From Aeromicrobium stalagmiti (lineage in GTDB: Bacteria > Actinomycetota > Actinomycetes > Propionibacteriales > Nocardioidaceae), in contig NZ_JABSTZ010000001.1 in assembly GCF_013283745.1 (NCBI RefSeq), positions 1,382,406-1,446,405 of the forward strand: a DNA stretch of 64,000 nucleotides. The letters are read 5' to 3'. The notes beneath the pieces are model-generated. The model did no database searches. It was not told the origin of the DNA and worked only from the letters and a program-made list of their open reading frames with translations. Positions 32,855 to 46,781 of this stretch are shown piece after piece (within the stretch, counting starts at the first letter, position 1; the number at the start of each line of letters is the position of its first letter). Position numbers and translations under genes: made by a program.

Positions 32855-34194
32855 CACAGAGCGCCACGTCGGGTCAGACCGACCCCTACGCCGGCACCAC
32901 CGACTCGACCGACGGTCCGGTCTTCACCGTCACCGGTCAGGACTGGGACACGATCGACTCGTCGGCGGTCGAGGGCGACCACCTGGTCATCAACATGGGT
33001 CCGCAGCACCCGTCGACCCACGGCGTCCTCCGCCTGATCCTCGAGATCGACGGCGAGACGGTGCGTGACGCCCGCGCGGGCATCGGCTACCTGCACACCG
33101 GCATCGAGAAGAACATGGAGTTCCGCACCTGGACCCAGGGCGTGACCTTCTGCACCCGCATGGACTACGTCGCCCCGTTCTCCAACGAGGCGGCGTACGT
33201 CATGGCCGTCGAGAAGCTGCTCGGCATCGAGGCGCCCGAGAAGGCGCAGGCGATGCGCGTGCTGCTCCTCGAGCTCAACCGGATCTCGTCGCACCTGGTG
33301 TGCCTGGCGACCGGCGGCATGGAGATCGGCGCCCTCACCGTCATGACCTGCGGCTTCCGCGACCGTGAGCTGATCCTCGACGTGTTCGAGATGATCACCG
33401 GCCTGCGCATGAACCACGCGTTCTTCCGCCCCGGCGGCGTCGCGCAGGACCTGCCCGACGGCGCGATCGAGAAGCTCCGCTCGACCGTCGCGCTGCTCAA
33501 GAAGCGGCTGCCGGAGTACGCGGCCCTCTGCAACGCCAACCCCATCTTCAAGGGACGCCTCAAGGGTGTCGGACACCTCGAGCTGGCCGGCTGCCTGGCC
33601 CTCGGCCTCACCGGCCCGGTGCTGCGCGCCACCGGCTACGACTGGGACCTGCGCAAGAAGCAGCCCTACTGGGGCTACGAGACCTACGACTTCGACGTCG
33701 TGACCCGCGACGAGCCCGACGCCTACGGACGCTTCCGGGTGCGCCTCGACGAGATGTGGGAGTCCATCAAGATCGTCGAGCAGGCCATCGAGCGGCTCGC
33801 CGGCATGGAGGGCATGCCCGTCATGGTCGCCGACAAGAAGATTGCGTGGCCGGCCCAGCTGAGCGTCGGGGCCGACGGCCAGGGCAACTCCGCCGAGCAC
33901 ATCAAGCACATCATGGGCGAGTCGATGGAAGCGCTCATCCACCACTTCAAGATCGTGACCGAGGGCTTCCGCGTCCCGGCCGGTCAGGCGTACGCCTCGA
34001 TCGAGGCGCCGCGCGGCGAGATCGGTTGCCACCTGGTGTCCGACGGCGGCACCCGGCCCTACCGGGCGCACTTCCGCGACCCGTCGTTCGTCAACCTGCA
34101 GGGCACCTCGGTGATGAGCGAGGGCGGCATGCTCTCGGACGTCATCGTCGCGATCGCCAGCATCGATCCCGTCATGGGCGGTGTCGATCGGTGA
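32851..34194 (+). CDS. nuoD: NADH-quinone oxidoreductase subunit D
   Basis: Subunit of 447 aa that forms the quinone pocket with NuoB and Nuo[21 protein letters not shown] (about 50) holds the conserved histidine loop, followed by [13 protein letters not shown]. The C-terminal [20 protein letters not shown] and DPVMGGVDR are typical. It is the only nuoD in the window; the second nuo cluster lacks one. Confidence 0.95.
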   Translation: MTQSATSGQTDPYAGTTDSTDGPVFTVTGQDWDTIDSSAVEGDHLVINMGPQHPSTHGVLRLILEIDGETVRDARAGIGYLHTGIEKNMEFRTWTQGVTFCTRMDYVAPFSNEAAYVMAVEKLLGIEAPEKAQAMRVLLLELNRISSHLVCLATGGMEIGALTVMTCGFRDRELILDVFEMITGLRMNHAFFRPGGVAQDLPDGAIEKLRSTVALLKKRLPEYAALCNANPIFKGRLKGVGHLELAGCLALGLTGPVLRATGYDWDLRKKQPYWGYETYDFDVVTRDEPDAYGRFRVRLDEMWESIKIVEQAIERLAGMEGMPVMVADKKIAWPAQLSVGADGQGNSAEHIKHIMGESMEALIHHFKIVTEGFRVPAGQAYASIEAPRGEIGCHLVSDGGTRPYRAHFRDPSFVNLQGTSVMSEGGMLSDVIVAIASIDPVMGGVDR

Positions 34195-34247
34195 GCCGTC
34201 AGTCGCTTCGCTCAGGCCATGGTTGCGTCCGGATGGGATGGTTCTAG

Positions 34248-35081
34248 ATGACGCTTTCTGATGTGACTCTGGGTGAGCTGCGCGAGCTCGCCTCTCGCTA
34301 CCCGCAGGCCCGCAGTGCTCTGCTGCCCATGCTGCATCTCGTGCAGTCGACCGAGGGCAGCGTCACCAACGAGGGCATCGAGGTCTGCGCCGACATCCTC
34401 GACATCAGTGCCGCCGAGGTCTCCGGCGTCGCCACGTTCTACACGATGTACAAGCGCCGTCCCATGGGCAAGCACCACGTCGGCGTCTGCACCAACACCC
34501 TGTGCGCCGTCATGGGCGGCGACCTGATCTTCGAGCGGCTCAAGGGCCACCTCGATGTCGGCAACGACGAGACGACCGACGACGGCACGGTCACGCTCGA
34601 GCACATCGAGTGCAACGCCGCGTGCGACTTCGCGCCGGTCGTCACCGTCAACTGGGAGTTCTTCGACAACCAGACCCCCGAGTCGGCCGTCGAGCTGGTC
34701 GACCAGCTGCGCGCCGGCGAGACGGTCAAGGCCACCCGTGGCGCGACCATCACGTCGTGGCGCGAGGCCGAGCGGGTCATCGCCGGCTTCGAGGACGGGC
34801 GGGCCGACGAGGGCCCGACCGCTGCGGGCGCCTCACTGGCCGGCTTCGAGATCGCGAAGGCCAACGGCTGGACCGCTCCGGCCTACGGCACAGACGCGAC
34901 GGCACCGACCGGCAAGGCCGACAAGAGCGACAAGGCCGGCGCGACCACCAAGAAGAAGGCGGCCGAGCAGGCCGACACCTCCCGGGCCGAGACCGAGACG
35001 GCGATCGAGGAGTCACCGGCCCAGACGTCGAAGGAGTCGGCGTCGAACGAACCAGCCTCGAAGGAGGACTCGGATGACTGA
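34248..35081 (+). CDS. nuoE: NADH-quinone oxidoreductase subunit E
   Basis: NADH-module subunit with a 2Fe-2S thioredoxin-like domain, 277 aa. Cluster ligands are CTNTLC (about 83-88) and ECNAACDFAP (about 123). Residues from about 185 to the end form a Lys/Thr/Glu/Ser-rich tail (KADKSDKAGATTKKKAAEQA and similar) that typical NuoE proteins of about 160-240 aa lack or have shorter. A 53-base gap separates it from nuoD, the widest in the operon. It overlaps nuoF by 8 bases. Confidence 0.94.
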   Translation: MTLSDVTLGELRELASRYPQARSALLPMLHLVQSTEGSVTNEGIEVCADILDISAAEVSGVATFYTMYKRRPMGKHHVGVCTNTLCAVMGGDLIFERLKGHLDVGNDETTDDGTVTLEHIECNAACDFAPVVTVNWEFFDNQTPESAVELVDQLRAGETVKATRGATITSWREAERVIAGFEDGRADEGPTAAGASLAGFEIAKANGWTAPAYGTDATAPTGKADKSDKAGATTKKKAAEQADTSRAETETAIEESPAQTSKESASNEPASKEDSDD

Positions 35082-36384
35082 CCTGCTCACCCCGGTGCTG
35101 ACGGCCGACTGGGGCACCGACCGTGCGTGGACGCTCGACGCCTACCGCAGCGCGGGCGGCTACCAGGGGCTCGAGAAGGCCCTGACGATGAAGCCGGCCG
35201 ACGTGGTCGAGATGGTCAAGGAGTCGGGCCTGCGCGGTCGCGGCGGCGCCGGATTTCCCACGGGGATGAAGTGGAGCTTCATCCCGCAGGACAACCCCAA
35301 GCCCAAGTACCTCGTCGTCAACGCCGACGAGTCGGAGCCGGGCACCTGCAAGGACATCCCGTTCATGATGGCGACGCCGCACACCCTCATCGAGGGCGTC
35401 ATCATCGCGGCCCACGCGATCAACGCCAAGCAGGCGTTCATCTACGTCCGCGGCGAGGTGCTGCACGTCATCCGCCGGCTGCGCGCCGCGTGCCGCGAGG
35501 CCTACGAGGCCGGCTACCTCGGCACCGACATCCTCGGCAGCGGCATCGACATCGACCTGGTGATCCACGCCGGCGCCGGTGCCTACATCTGCGGCGAGGA
35601 GACGGCGCTGCTCGACTCGCTGGAGGGCAGACGCGGTCAACCCCGTCTGCGCCCGCCGTTCCCCGCGGTCGAGGGCCTCTACGCCAGCCCCACCGTCATC
35701 AACAACGTCGAGTCGATCGCCTCGGTCCCGGCGATCATCCGGGGCGGGCACGAGTGGTTCTCCTCGATGGGCACCGAGAAGTCCAAGGGCTTCGTCATCT
35801 ACTCGCTGTCGGGCCACGTCAAGAAGCCCGGCCAGTACGAGGCGCCGCTCGGCATCACGCTGCGCGAGCTGATCGACCTTGGCGGGGGCATGCGCGAGGG
35901 CAGTGAGCTCAAGTTCTGGACCCCCGGCGGGTCGTCGACGCCGCTGCTGACGGCCGAGCACCTCGACATGCCCCTCGACTACGAGTCGGTCGGGGCCGCC
36001 GGGTCGATGCTCGGCACCCGCGCCCTGCAGATCTTCGACCAGACGACGTCGGTCGTGCGCTGCGTGCTGCGGTGGACCGAGTTCTACAAGCACGAGTCGT
36101 GCGGCAAGTGCACCCCGTGCCGTGAGGGCACGTGGTGGCTGGTCCAGACCCTGCAGCGCCTCGACGAGGGCCAGGGCCGCGAGGGCGACATCGACCTGCT
36201 CGTCGACCTCTGCGAGAACATCCTCGGTCGTTCGTTCTGCGCCCTCGGCGATGGCGCGACGAGCCCCATCACCTCGGCGATCCAGCACTTCCGAGAGGAG
36301 TTCGAGGCGGGCCTGCACACGCCGTCACACGAGCTCTTCCCGCCCGCCGCCTCCACCCTCTTCCCGCAGGAGGTGCCGGCATGA
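35074..36384 (+). CDS. nuoF: NADH-quinone oxidoreductase subunit F
   Basis: NADH- and FMN-binding subunit of 436 aa. The NADH-binding segment is [13 protein letters not shown] (about 55), the FMN segment includes [15 protein letters not shown], and the N3 4Fe-4S ligands are in [12 protein letters not shown] (about 341) with a later cysteine in [10 protein letters not shown]. The start at 35074 has AAGGAGGA ahead and overlaps the nuoE end. It overlaps nuoG by 4 bases. Confidence 0.95.
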   Translation: MTDLLTPVLTADWGTDRAWTLDAYRSAGGYQGLEKALTMKPADVVEMVKESGLRGRGGAGFPTGMKWSFIPQDNPKPKYLVVNADESEPGTCKDIPFMMATPHTLIEGVIIAAHAINAKQAFIYVRGEVLHVIRRLRAACREAYEAGYLGTDILGSGIDIDLVIHAGAGAYICGEETALLDSLEGRRGQPRLRPPFPAVEGLYASPTVINNVESIASVPAIIRGGHEWFSSMGTEKSKGFVIYSLSGHVKKPGQYEAPLGITLRELIDLGGGMREGSELKFWTPGGSSTPLLTAEHLDMPLDYESVGAAGSMLGTRALQIFDQTTSVVRCVLRWTEFYKHESCGKCTPCREGTWWLVQTLQRLDEGQGREGDIDLLVDLCENILGRSFCALGDGATSPITSAIQHFREEFEAGLHTPSHELFPPAASTLFPQEVPA

Positions 36385-38783
36385 CGGTCACCGTCCCGCC
36401 CTCAGGATCGACCGACGAGACCCCCGTCGAGCTCGTCACGCTGACGATCGACGACGTCGAGGTCAGCGTCCCGAAGGGCACGCTCGTGATCCGCGCGGCC
36501 GAGCTCATCGGCACCGAGATCCCGCGCTTCTGCGACCACCCGCTGCTCGAGCCGGTCGGTGCCTGCCGCCAGTGCCTGGTCGACATCACCGACGCGGGCA
36601 ACGGCCGCGGCTTCCCCAAGCCGCAGGCCTCGTGCACGATCGAGGTCGCCGCCGGCATGGTCGTCAAGACCCAGGTCACGTCGCCGGTCGCCGAGAAGGC
36701 GCAGCGCGGCACGATGGAGTTCCTCCTCATCAACCACCCGCTCGACTGCCCGGTCTGCGACAAGGGCGGCGAGTGCCCGCTGCAGAACCAGGCGATGACG
36801 CACGGGCAGGGCGAGTCGCGCTTCACCGAGACGAAGCGCACGTTCCCCAAGCCGATCAAGGTCTCCGAGCAGGTGCTGCTCGACCGCGAGCGCTGCGTGC
36901 TCTGCGCCCGGTGTACCCGGTTCTCCGAGCAGATCGCCGGTGACCCGTTCATCGCCCTGATCGAGCGCGGTGCGCGCCAGCAGGTCGGCATCTACGAAGA
37001 AGAGCCGTTCAGCTCCTACTTCTCGGGCAACACGATCCAGATCTGCCCGGTGGGTGCGCTCACCAGCGCCGACTATCGCTTCCGCTCGCGGCCGTTCGAC
37101 CTCGTCTCGACCCCGTCGATCGCCGAGCACGACGCCAGCGGCTCCGCGATTCGCGTCGACCACCGCCGCGGCAAGGTCATGCGCCGTCTCGCCGGCGACG
37201 ATCCTGAGGTCAACGAGGAGTGGATCACCGACAAGGACCGCTTCGCGTTCACCTACGCCACCCAGGGAGACCGGGTCGCCACGCCCCTGGTCCGCAGCCC
37301 CGAGACCGGCGAGCTCGAGCCCGCATCGTGGCCCGCGGCCCTCGCGATCGCCGCCCGCGGGCTCGCCGCGGCCGAGGGCAAGGTCGGCGTGCTGCCCGGC
37401 GGCCGGCTGACCGCCGAGGACGCCTTCGCCTACAGCAAGTTCGCCCGGATCGTCCTGCGCACCAACGACATCGACTTTCGGGCCCGCGCCCACTCCGCCG
37501 AGGAGGAGGCCTTCCTGGCCTCGCACGTGGCCGCGACCCAGCTCGTCGTCCGCTTCGCCGACCTCGAGAAGGCATCGACGGTCGTGCTGGTCGGCTTCGA
37601 GCCCGAGGACGAGAACGGCAGCATCTTCCTGCGCCTGCGCAAGGCCGCGCGACAGAACGGCGTCAAGGTCGTCTCGATCGCGAGCCACGCCACCCGCGGC
37701 CTGACCAAGATGTCGGGCGAGCTGGTCCGCACGGTGCCCGGCGACGAGCCGGCCGCGCTGGCCGGGCTCGACCTGCCCGCCGGATCGATCATCCTGGTCG
37801 GCGAACGCCTCGCCTCGGTCGCCGGTGGCTTCACCGCTGCCCTCGCGGCCGCCGACAAGGCCGGAGCCCGCCTCGCGTGGGTCCCGCGCCGCGCCGGCGA
37901 CAGGGGAGCGGTCGAGACCGGCTGCCTGCCCCACCTGCTGCCGGGCGGACGTCCGCTCGACGACGTGGAGGCGCGCACCGACCTCGCCGCAGCCTGGGGC
38001 GTGCGCACGATCCTGGCCAAGGCCGGCCGCGACACCTCGACGATCTTCGCCGACGCCAAGCACGGCGTCGTCAAGGCGTTGCTCGTCGGCGGCGTCGAGA
38101 TCGACGACCTGCCCGACCCGGCGACGGCCCGCGCGGGGCTCGCCGCGGCCGACTTCGTCGTCAGCCTCGAGGTCAGGCACAGCGACGTGACGGCCGCGGC
38201 CGACGTCGTCCTGCCGATCGCCCCCACCGTCGAGAAGCCGGGCATGTTCGTCAACTGGGAGGGCCGTGTCCGGACCTTCGACGCCGTGCTGCACGAGCCC
38301 GGCTCGCTGACCGACATCCGGGTGCTCGCCGGCATCGCGGAGGAGATGGGCACGCCGCTCGGCTTCCGCACGGTCGCCGCCGCCCGCCAGGCCATGACAG
38401 AGCTGGGCCCGTGGGACGGCACCCGCGCCGCCGCTCCGACCGTCCAGCCCGCCCAGCCCGCTGCCACGAAGGGCACCGTCGTGCTCGACTCGTGGCGCCT
38501 GCTCGTCGACGACGCCCGCGGCCAGGACGGCCAGGAGCAGTTCAAGGCCACCGCCCGTCCGGCCGTCATCCGCGCCAGCGCGTCGACCTTCAAGGCCTTC
38601 GACGTCGAGCCGGGCGCCCCGGCGACGCTGTCGACCGAGACCGGCAGCGTGACGTTGCCGAGCCAGGTCGCCGACCTGCCCGACGGCGTCGTCTGGGCGC
38701 CGGCCAACTCCGGGGTGAGCCTGCGGGCCGCCCTCGGTGCCGGCTTCGGGGACCGGGTCATGCTGAGCGGAGGAGCGTCATGA
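36381..38783 (+). CDS. nuoG: NADH-quinone oxidoreductase subunit G
   Basis: Largest peripheral subunit, 800 aa. The N-terminal 2Fe-2S domain has [19 protein letters not shown] (about 52), then the HxxxCxxCxxxxxC region [17 protein letters not shown] (about 121) and the 4Fe-4S set [15 protein letters not shown] (about 171) with CPVGAL (about 220). A degenerate molybdopterin-type domain fills the rest. It overlaps nuoH by 4 bases. Confidence 0.94.
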   Translation: MTVTVPPSGSTDETPVELVTLTIDDVEVSVPKGTLVIRAAELIGTEIPRFCDHPLLEPVGACRQCLVDITDAGNGRGFPKPQASCTIEVAAGMVVKTQVTSPVAEKAQRGTMEFLLINHPLDCPVCDKGGECPLQNQAMTHGQGESRFTETKRTFPKPIKVSEQVLLDRERCVLCARCTRFSEQIAGDPFIALIERGARQQVGIYEEEPFSSYFSGNTIQICPVGALTSADYRFRSRPFDLVSTPSIAEHDASGSAIRVDHRRGKVMRRLAGDDPEVNEEWITDKDRFAFTYATQGDRVATPLVRSPETGELEPASWPAALAIAARGLAAAEGKVGVLPGGRLTAEDAFAYSKFARIVLRTNDIDFRARAHSAEEEAFLASHVAATQLVVRFADLEKASTVVLVGFEPEDENGSIFLRLRKAARQNGVKVVSIASHATRGLTKMSGELVRTVPGDEPAALAGLDLPAGSIILVGERLASVAGGFTAALAAADKAGARLAWVPRRAGDRGAVETGCLPHLLPGGRPLDDVEARTDLAAAWGVRTILAKAGRDTSTIFADAKHGVVKALLVGGVEIDDLPDPATARAGLAAADFVVSLEVRHSDVTAAADVVLPIAPTVEKPGMFVNWEGRVRTFDAVLHEPGSLTDIRVLAGIAEEMGTPLGFRTVAAARQAMTELGPWDGTRAAAPTVQPAQPAATKGTVVLDSWRLLVDDARGQDGQEQFKATARPAVIRASASTFKAFDVEPGAPATLSTETGSVTLPSQVADLPDGVVWAPANSGVSLRAALGAGFGDRVMLSGGAS

Positions 38784-40045
38784 GCGATCTCTTCGGCAAC
38801 GAGCCGTTCTGGGTCATCGCGCTCAAGGCCGTGCTGATCTTCGTCGTCCTGCTCGTCTACACGCTGTTCAACATCTGGTTCGAGCGCCGCGTCGTGGCCA
38901 AGATGCAGCACCGCATCGGCCCCAACGTCCACGGACCCTTCGGCCTGCTGCAGAGCCTCGCCGACGGCGTCAAGCTCGCGCTCAAGGAGGACATCGTCGT
39001 CAAGGCGGCCGACAAGGTCGTCTACATCCTGGCGCCGATCCTCGCCACGATCCCGGCGTTCCTCGCCTGGGCGGTCATCCCGTTCGGCCCCGAGGTCACG
39101 ATCCCGTTCACCGACACCAAGACCGTGCTGCAGCTGACCGACCTCCCGGTCGCGGTGCTCTACGTCCTCGCGGTGACCTCGATCGGGGTCTACGGCATCG
39201 TCCTGGCCGGCTGGGCCTCCGGGTCGATCTACGCCCTGCTGGGTGGCCTGCGCTCCAGCGCCCAGGTCATCTCGTACGAGGTCGCGATGGGCCTGTCGTT
39301 CGTCTCGGTGTTCATGTATGCCGGATCGATGTCGACGTCGGAGATCGTCGAGGCGCAGTCCGACCTCTGGTACTTCGTGCCACTGTTCCCCTCGTTCGTC
39401 ATCTACTGCATCGCGATGGTCGGCGAGACCAACCGCGCACCGTTCGACCTCCCCGAGGCCGAGGGTGAGCTGGTCGGTGGCTTCCACACCGAGTACTCCT
39501 CGCTGAAGTTCGCGCTCTTCTTCCTCGCCGAGTACGTCAACATGGTCACCGTGTCGGCGCTCGCCACGACGCTGTTCCTCGGCGGCTGGCGTGCACCGTT
39601 CGGCATCGGCCAGATCAACGACGGCTACTTCAACACCGGCTACTGGCCGTTGATCTGGTTCTTCGGCAAGACGCTGTTCTTCATCTTCTTGTTCGTCTGG
39701 CTCCGCGGCACCCTGCCGCGCATGCGCTACGACCAGTTCATGAACTTCGGCTGGAAGATCCTCATCCCCGTCTCGCTCGTGTGGATCATCGCGGTCGCGT
39801 TCATCCGCAAGCTCAAGAGCGAGGACATGCTCGACCAGCAGACCCTCACGTACGTCGCGATCGCGGCGGGCGTGCTGGTCGCCATCACGTTCTTCATCCC
39901 CGAGAAGAAGACCCCCGACAGCGGGGACGATGCGGAGCCCGAGGAGTGGGACGCCTTCGCCGGCGGCTACCCCGTGCCCCCGATGCCGGGCCAGCAGACC
40001 ACCGAGACCCTGCCCGACGCTCGACCCGAGAGGACGGCTCCCTGA
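38780..40045 (+). CDS. nuoH: NADH-quinone oxidoreductase subunit H
   Basis: Membrane subunit of 421 aa at the quinone tunnel, about eight or nine transmembrane helices. [19 protein letters not shown] (about 34), the [20 protein letters not shown] loop (about 215) and [15 protein letters not shown] are family signatures. The acidic, proline-rich tail from about 380 is longer than in many bacteria. Its stop overlaps the nuoI start (TGATG). Confidence 0.95.
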   Translation: MSDLFGNEPFWVIALKAVLIFVVLLVYTLFNIWFERRVVAKMQHRIGPNVHGPFGLLQSLADGVKLALKEDIVVKAADKVVYILAPILATIPAFLAWAVIPFGPEVTIPFTDTKTVLQLTDLPVAVLYVLAVTSIGVYGIVLAGWASGSIYALLGGLRSSAQVISYEVAMGLSFVSVFMYAGSMSTSEIVEAQSDLWYFVPLFPSFVIYCIAMVGETNRAPFDLPEAEGELVGGFHTEYSSLKFALFFLAEYVNMVTVSALATTLFLGGWRAPFGIGQINDGYFNTGYWPLIWFFGKTLFFIFLFVWLRGTLPRMRYDQFMNFGWKILIPVSLVWIIAVAFIRKLKSEDMLDQQTLTYVAIAAGVLVAITFFIPEKKTPDSGDDAEPEEWDAFAGGYPVPPMPGQQTTETLPDARPERTAP

Positions 40046-40608
40046 TGAGCTCACCGATTCGCGAGACCTTGTGGGACCCGATCGCCGGCTTCGGCGTGAC
40101 GTTCCGGACGATGTTCCGCAAGACCGTCACCGAGCAGTACCCGTTCGAGAAGGTGCCGACCGCGCCGCGCTTCCACGGCCGTCACCAGCTCAACCGCTGG
40201 CCCGACGGGCTCGAGAAGTGCATCGGCTGCGAGCTGTGCGCCTGGGCCTGCCCGGCCGACGCGATCTACGTCGAGGGCGCGTCCAACGCCGACGGCGACC
40301 GTCACAGCCCCGGTGAGCGCTACGGCCGCGTCTACCAGATCAACTACCTGCGCTGCATCCTGTGCGGCCTGTGCATCGAGGCCTGCCCGACCCGCGCGCT
40401 GACGATGACCAACGAGTACGAGCTGGCCGACAACAACCGCCAGGACCTCATCTACGAGAAGAGCGACCTGCTCGCCCCGTTGCTGCCAGGCATGGTGGAG
40501 CCGCCGCACGAGATGATGATCAGCGACGACCACCACGACTACTACAAGGGCATGCAGCTGCCGATCGTCGCCGTGACGTCGGGCGACGCCGGAGGTGCGG
40601 ACGAGTGA
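40045..40608 (+). CDS. nuoI: NADH-quinone oxidoreductase subunit I
   Basis: Subunit of 187 aa with two 4Fe-4S clusters (N6a, N6b). Both motifs are complete: [16 protein letters not shown] (about 54) and [16 protein letters not shown] (about 105). An N-terminal helix anchors it to the membrane arm. It overlaps nuoJ by 4 bases. Confidence 0.95.
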   Translation: MSSPIRETLWDPIAGFGVTFRTMFRKTVTEQYPFEKVPTAPRFHGRHQLNRWPDGLEKCIGCELCAWACPADAIYVEGASNADGDRHSPGERYGRVYQINYLRCILCGLCIEACPTRALTMTNEYELADNNRQDLIYEKSDLLAPLLPGMVEPPHEMMISDDHHDYYKGMQLPIVAVTSGDAGGADE

Positions 40609-41387
40609 CCACGTTCTGGCTCCTGGCGCCGATCATGGTGATCGCCGCCCTCGGCCTGCTGTTCGCGAGGAAGGCCGTGCACGCGGCCCTCGCGCTCGCG
40701 GTCGTGATGATCAGCCTCGCGATCCTCTACGCGGCGCAGGGCGCCCCGTTCCTGTTCGCGGTGCAGATCATCGTCTACACCGGCGCGATCATGATGCTGT
40801 TCCTGTTCGTCCTCATGCTGGTCGGCGTCGAGTCGTCCGAGGCGGTCCGCGAGACCATCTCGGGCCAGCGCCTGTTCGCGACCGTCATCGGCCTGGTCTT
40901 CGGCATCACGCTGGTGCTCGCGGTCGGTCAGACCGTCACCGGAGTCGTGGTCGGTCTCGGTGCCGCCAACGAGAACGGCAACCCGTACGGCCTCGCCGAG
41001 CTGCTGTTCGGCAAGTACGTCCTCGCCTTCGAGTTCACCAGCGCCCTGCTGATCACCGCTGCCCTCGGTGCGATGGTGCTGGCCCACAAGGAGCGCCTCA
41101 CGCCGCGGCACACGCAGGCCGACCTCGCGGCCCGCCGCATGCGGGAGTACGCCGAGACCGGCCGGCACCCCGGCCCCGCGCCGACGCCGGGCGTCTTCGC
41201 CCGTCACAACGCGGTCGACACCCCGGCGCTGCTGCCCGACGGCACGCCGCTGGAGGAGTCGATCTCGCCGAGCATCGTCGAGCGTGGCCAGGTCCGCTCC
41301 GGCTTCGACGACGACATCGACACGGTCGTCGACCAGCTCGCGACCGACGAGCAGCGCGACAGCGACGGATTCGGGGGAGAGAAATGA
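40605..41387 (+). CDS. nuoJ: NADH-quinone oxidoreductase subunit J
   Basis: Membrane subunit of 260 aa with five helices. [20 protein letters not shown] (about 54) is the conserved third helix with its pi-bulge. The soluble C-terminal tail after about residue 165 is long, as in other actinobacteria. The GTG start overlaps nuoI, and the end overlaps nuoK. Confidence 0.94.
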   Translation: MTTFWLLAPIMVIAALGLLFARKAVHAALALAVVMISLAILYAAQGAPFLFAVQIIVYTGAIMMLFLFVLMLVGVESSEAVRETISGQRLFATVIGLVFGITLVLAVGQTVTGVVVGLGAANENGNPYGLAELLFGKYVLAFEFTSALLITAALGAMVLAHKERLTPRHTQADLAARRMREYAETGRHPGPAPTPGVFARHNAVDTPALLPDGTPLEESISPSIVERGQVRSGFDDDIDTVVDQLATDEQRDSDGFGGEK

Positions 41388-41677
41388 ACGAGTACATCAC
41401 CCTCTCGCTGATCCTGTTCACGATCGGGGCCGTCGGCGTCCTCGTCCGCCGCAACGCGATCGTCGTCTTCATGTGCATCGAGCTCATGCTCAACGCCACC
41501 AACCTCGCGTTCGTGAGCTTCTCCCGCCAGCACGGCAACCTCGACGGGCAGGTGGCCGCGTTCTTCGTGATGGTCGTCGCCGCGGCCGAGGTCGTCGTCG
41601 GGCTGTCCATCATCGTGTCCATCTACCGCACGCGCCGCTCGACCTCGGTCGACGACGCGAGCCTGCTGAAGTCGTAA
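41384..41677 (+). CDS. nuoK: NADH-quinone oxidoreductase subunit K
   Basis: MrpC-like membrane subunit of 97 aa, three helices. The two proton-path glutamates lie in [15 protein letters not shown] (about 29-43) and in [13 protein letters not shown] (about 69-81). It overlaps nuoJ by 4 bases and is followed after 7 bases by nuoL. Confidence 0.94.
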   Translation: MNEYITLSLILFTIGAVGVLVRRNAIVVFMCIELMLNATNLAFVSFSRQHGNLDGQVAAFFVMVVAAAEVVVGLSIIVSIYRTRRSTSVDDASLLKS

Positions 41678-41684
41678 GGGGGGC

Positions 41685-43561
41685 ATGATGTTCGATCTCC
41701 AGTGGCTGCTCATCGCCATCCCGCTCGCCAGCGGCGCCCTGCTCCTGATCTGGGGCAAGGAGGCCGACCGGTTCGGTCACCTCATCGGCACCGCCGCCTC
41801 GGCCGCGTCGTTCCTGTTCGGCGTCGTGCTGTTCGCGGCCCTGCTGGGCAAGGACGCCGAGGCCCGCTCGCAGTCCACGTCGTTGTTCACGTGGATCGAC
41901 ACGGGCACGTTCCACGTCGAGATGGGCTTCACGTTCGACCAGCTGTCGGGCCTGTTCGTCCTGCTGATCACCGGAGTGGGCACGCTGATCCACGTCTACT
42001 CGATCGGCTACATGGAGCACGACCCTCGCCGTCGCCGCTTCTTCGCCTACCTCAACATCTTCGTCGCGGCGATGGTCACGCTCGTGCTCGCCAGCGACTA
42101 CCTCGTGCTGTTCCTCGGCTGGGAGGGCGTCGGCCTGGCGTCCTACCTGCTGATCGGCTTCTGGCAGCACAAGCCCTCGGCGGCGGCCGCGGCCAAGAAG
42201 GCGTTCGTCGTCAACCGTGTCGGTGACATCGGCATGGCGCTGGCGATCATGCTGATGTTCGCGCAGTTCGGCACCTCGGCGATCCACGCCGTCAACGCCG
42301 CTGCCCCGGGTGCGGGCGACGGTGTCGCCACGGCGCTCGGCCTGCTGCTCCTGCTCGGCGCGTGCGGCAAGTCCGCCCAGGTGCCGCTGCAGAGCTGGCT
42401 GCTCGACGCGATGGAGGGCCCGACCCCGGTCTCGGCCCTCATCCACGCCGCGACGATGGTCACCGCCGGCGTCTACCTCGTGGTCCGCTCCGGCGGCGTC
42501 TTCGACTCGTCCGAGGCCGCCCGCACCGCGGTCATGATCGTCGGCCTCGTCACGCTGCTCGCAGGTGCCTGGATCGGCTGCGCCAAGGACGACATCAAGA
42601 AGGCGCTCGCCGGCTCGACCATGAGCCAGATCGGCTACATGATGCTCGCCGCGGGCCTCGGCCCCGCGGGCTACCCGTTCGCGATCTTCCACCTCATCAC
42701 CCACGGCTTCTTCAAGGCCAACATGTTCCTCGGCGCCGGCTCGGTCATGCACGGCATGAACGACGACGTCGACATGCGGCACTACGGCGCCCTCCGCAAG
42801 GCCATGCCCATCACGTTCGCGACCTTCGCCCTCGGCTACCTCGCGATCATCGGGTTCCCCGGCTTCTCCGGCTTCTGGTCCAAGGACAAGATCATCGAGA
42901 CGGCGTTCGGCGAGAACCTCTGGGTCGGCCTCGGCGCCCTGCTCGGAGCCGGTGTCACGGCGTTCTACATGACGCGCCTGATGATGATGACCTTCTTCGG
43001 CGACAAGCGCTGGAAGGACGACGTCCACCCGCACGAGTCGCCCAAGGTGATGACCTACCCGCTCATCGCGCTCGGCGCCCTGTCGCTGCTCGGTGGTCTG
43101 CTCCTGGTCGGCGACTGGATCGTCGAGTGGCTCGAGCCGGTCGTCGGCGAGGGCGAGCACCACGAGCTCGCGATCCCCGCGATCGCCCTGACCGGCATCA
43201 TCACGCTGGTCGCCGCGTCGGGTGTCGCGCTCGGCTACTTCACGTACGGCACGAAGCCCATCGCGGCCGAGACGCCCGCTGACAGCTCGGTGTCGGTGTT
43301 CACCCGCGCCGGTCGCCACGAGCTCTACGGCAACCAGATCAACGACGCGGTCGTCGTCCGTCCCACGACCCACCTCACCCGGTTCCTGGTCTGGCTCGAC
43401 GGCAAGGGCATCGACGGCTTCGTCACCGGTCTCGCCGACCGGCTCGGCGAGACGTCGCAGTTCCTCCGCAAGCCGCAGACCGGCTTCGTCCGTTCCTATG
43501 CCCTCACGATGTTCGGTGGCGTCGCCATCCTCGTCCTGTGCCTCCTGGCGGTGACCCTCGC

Positions 43562-43565
<4 letters not shown>
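41685..43565 (+). CDS. nuoL: NADH-quinone oxidoreductase subunit L
   Basis: Antiporter-like proton-pumping subunit of 626 aa with the long lateral helix near the C-terminus. [19 protein letters not shown] (about 144), [20 protein letters not shown] (about 239) and the [15 protein letters not shown] segment carry the key Glu, Lys and His residues. Two ATGs in tandem (41685, 41688) are possible starts. The end overlaps nuoM. Confidence 0.95.
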
Positions 43566-45117
<1,552 letters not shown>

Positions 45118-45118
<1 letters not shown>

Positions 45119-46737
45119 TGAAGACCCTCATCACCGCGACCGACCTGCCTCCCATCAAGGCACCGGAGATCGAGTACGCCCTGCTGGGCCCGCTGTTCAT
45201 CATCGCCGGTGCCGCCGTGCTCGGCGTCATCATCGAGGCGTTCTGGCCCCGCGCGACCCGCTTCTGGACCCAGGTCGTCGTGGCCGTCGTCGGCATCATC
45301 GCCGCGCTGGCCGACACCGTCTGGGTCTACACCGACCTCGACAAGGTCGATGCCGACCTCGTCGCCCGCGGCAAGGTCGCCGCCGAGGGCGCGCTCTCGG
45401 TCGACGGTCCCGGCGTCTTCACGTGGGGCATCCTGCTCGTGTTCGGCCTGCTCAGCATGCTGCTGTTCGCCGAGCGCCGCCTCGAGGGCGGCATGAGCGC
45501 GTTCACGGGACGCGCCGCGGACGCCCCGGGCTCTGCCTCGGAGGCCGAGGCGATCAAGCTCCGCGTCGAGCACACCGAGGTCTTCCCGCTGGCGCTGTTC
45601 GCCCTCGTCGGCATGATGCTGTTCGCGACGTCGAACGACCTGCTGACGATGTTCGTCGCGCTCGAGGTGCTGTCGCTCCCGCTCTATCTGCTGTGCGGCC
45701 TCGCGCGGCGTCGCCGGCTGCTCAGCCAGGAGGCGGCGCTCAAGTACTTCCTGCTCGGCGCCTTCTCGTCGGTCTTCTTCCTCTACGGCATCGCGCTGGC
45801 CTACGGCTACGCCGGCAGCTTCGAGCTCTCGGCGATCGACACCGCCGTCAGCAACCGCTCCGGCAGCGAGAACATGCTGCTCGCCTCGATCGCGCTGATC
45901 GCGGTGGGCCTGCTGTTCAAGATCGGCGCTGCGCCGTTCCACACGTGGACGCCCGACGTCTACCAGGGGGCCCCGACCCCGGTCACCGCGTTCATGGCTG
46001 CCGGCACCAAGGCGGCGGCGTTCATCGCCCTGCTGCGGGTGTTCTTCGTGGCCTTCGGTGGGTCGCAGTGGGACTGGCGGCCGATGATCGTGGCGATCGC
46101 GATCATCACGATGTTCCTCGGAGCCGTGGTCTCGATCTCGCAGACCGACGTCAAGCGCATGCTGGCCTACTCGTCGATCGCCCACGCGGGCTTCCTGCTC
46201 GTCGGCTTCGTCGGCGCCTATGCGGGCGTCGCCGGGTCCGACCGGGTCACCTCCGTCTCGAGCACGCTGTTCTACCTGACGGTCTACGGCATCTCGTCGA
46301 TCGGCGCGTTTGCCATCGTCACGCTCGTTCGTGACTCCGGAGGCGAGACGACTCACCTGTCGAAGTGGGCGGGTCTGGGAAAGAAGTCACCCTGGCTCGC
46401 GGGGGCGTTCGCGCTCTTCATGCTGTCGTTCGCCGGCATCCCGCTGACGGGTGGCTTCATCGGCAAGTGGGGCGTGTTCAGCGCGGCCTACTCCGGCGGC
46501 TTCTGGTGGCTCGTGGTCATCGGTGTGCTCGTCAGCGCGCTGGCCGCCTACTTCTACGTGCGCGTCATCGTCCTGATGTTCTTCACCGATCCCGTCGGCG
46601 ACGGCCCGACGGTCGCGGTCCCGAGCCTGCTGACTACCGTGGTCATCATCATCGCCGCGCTGGGCACGGTCGGACTCGGTATCATTCCGGGACCGGTGCT
46701 GGATCTGGCGCAGCACGCGGGCGCCTTCGTGCGCTGA
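45118..46737 (+). CDS. nuoN: NADH-quinone oxidoreductase subunit N
   Basis: Antiporter-like subunit of 539 aa. MFVALEVLSLPLYLLCGLAR (about 178), KIGAAPFHTWTPDVYQGAPT (about 268) and FMLSFAGIPLTGGFIGKWGV (about 437) are clear. GGAGG precedes the ATG. It closes the first nuo operon; the prenyl synthase starts 44 bases later. Confidence 0.95.
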
Positions 46738-46781
46738 CCACTTTCCGACCGATGTGCCGGACTTCCTCCTAGGAGCACTGC

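Noticed and set aside
37430-40054. Long minus-strand frame opposite nuoG and nuoH
   Set aside because: Composition is that of a shadow; nuoG and nuoH are certain from their motifs.
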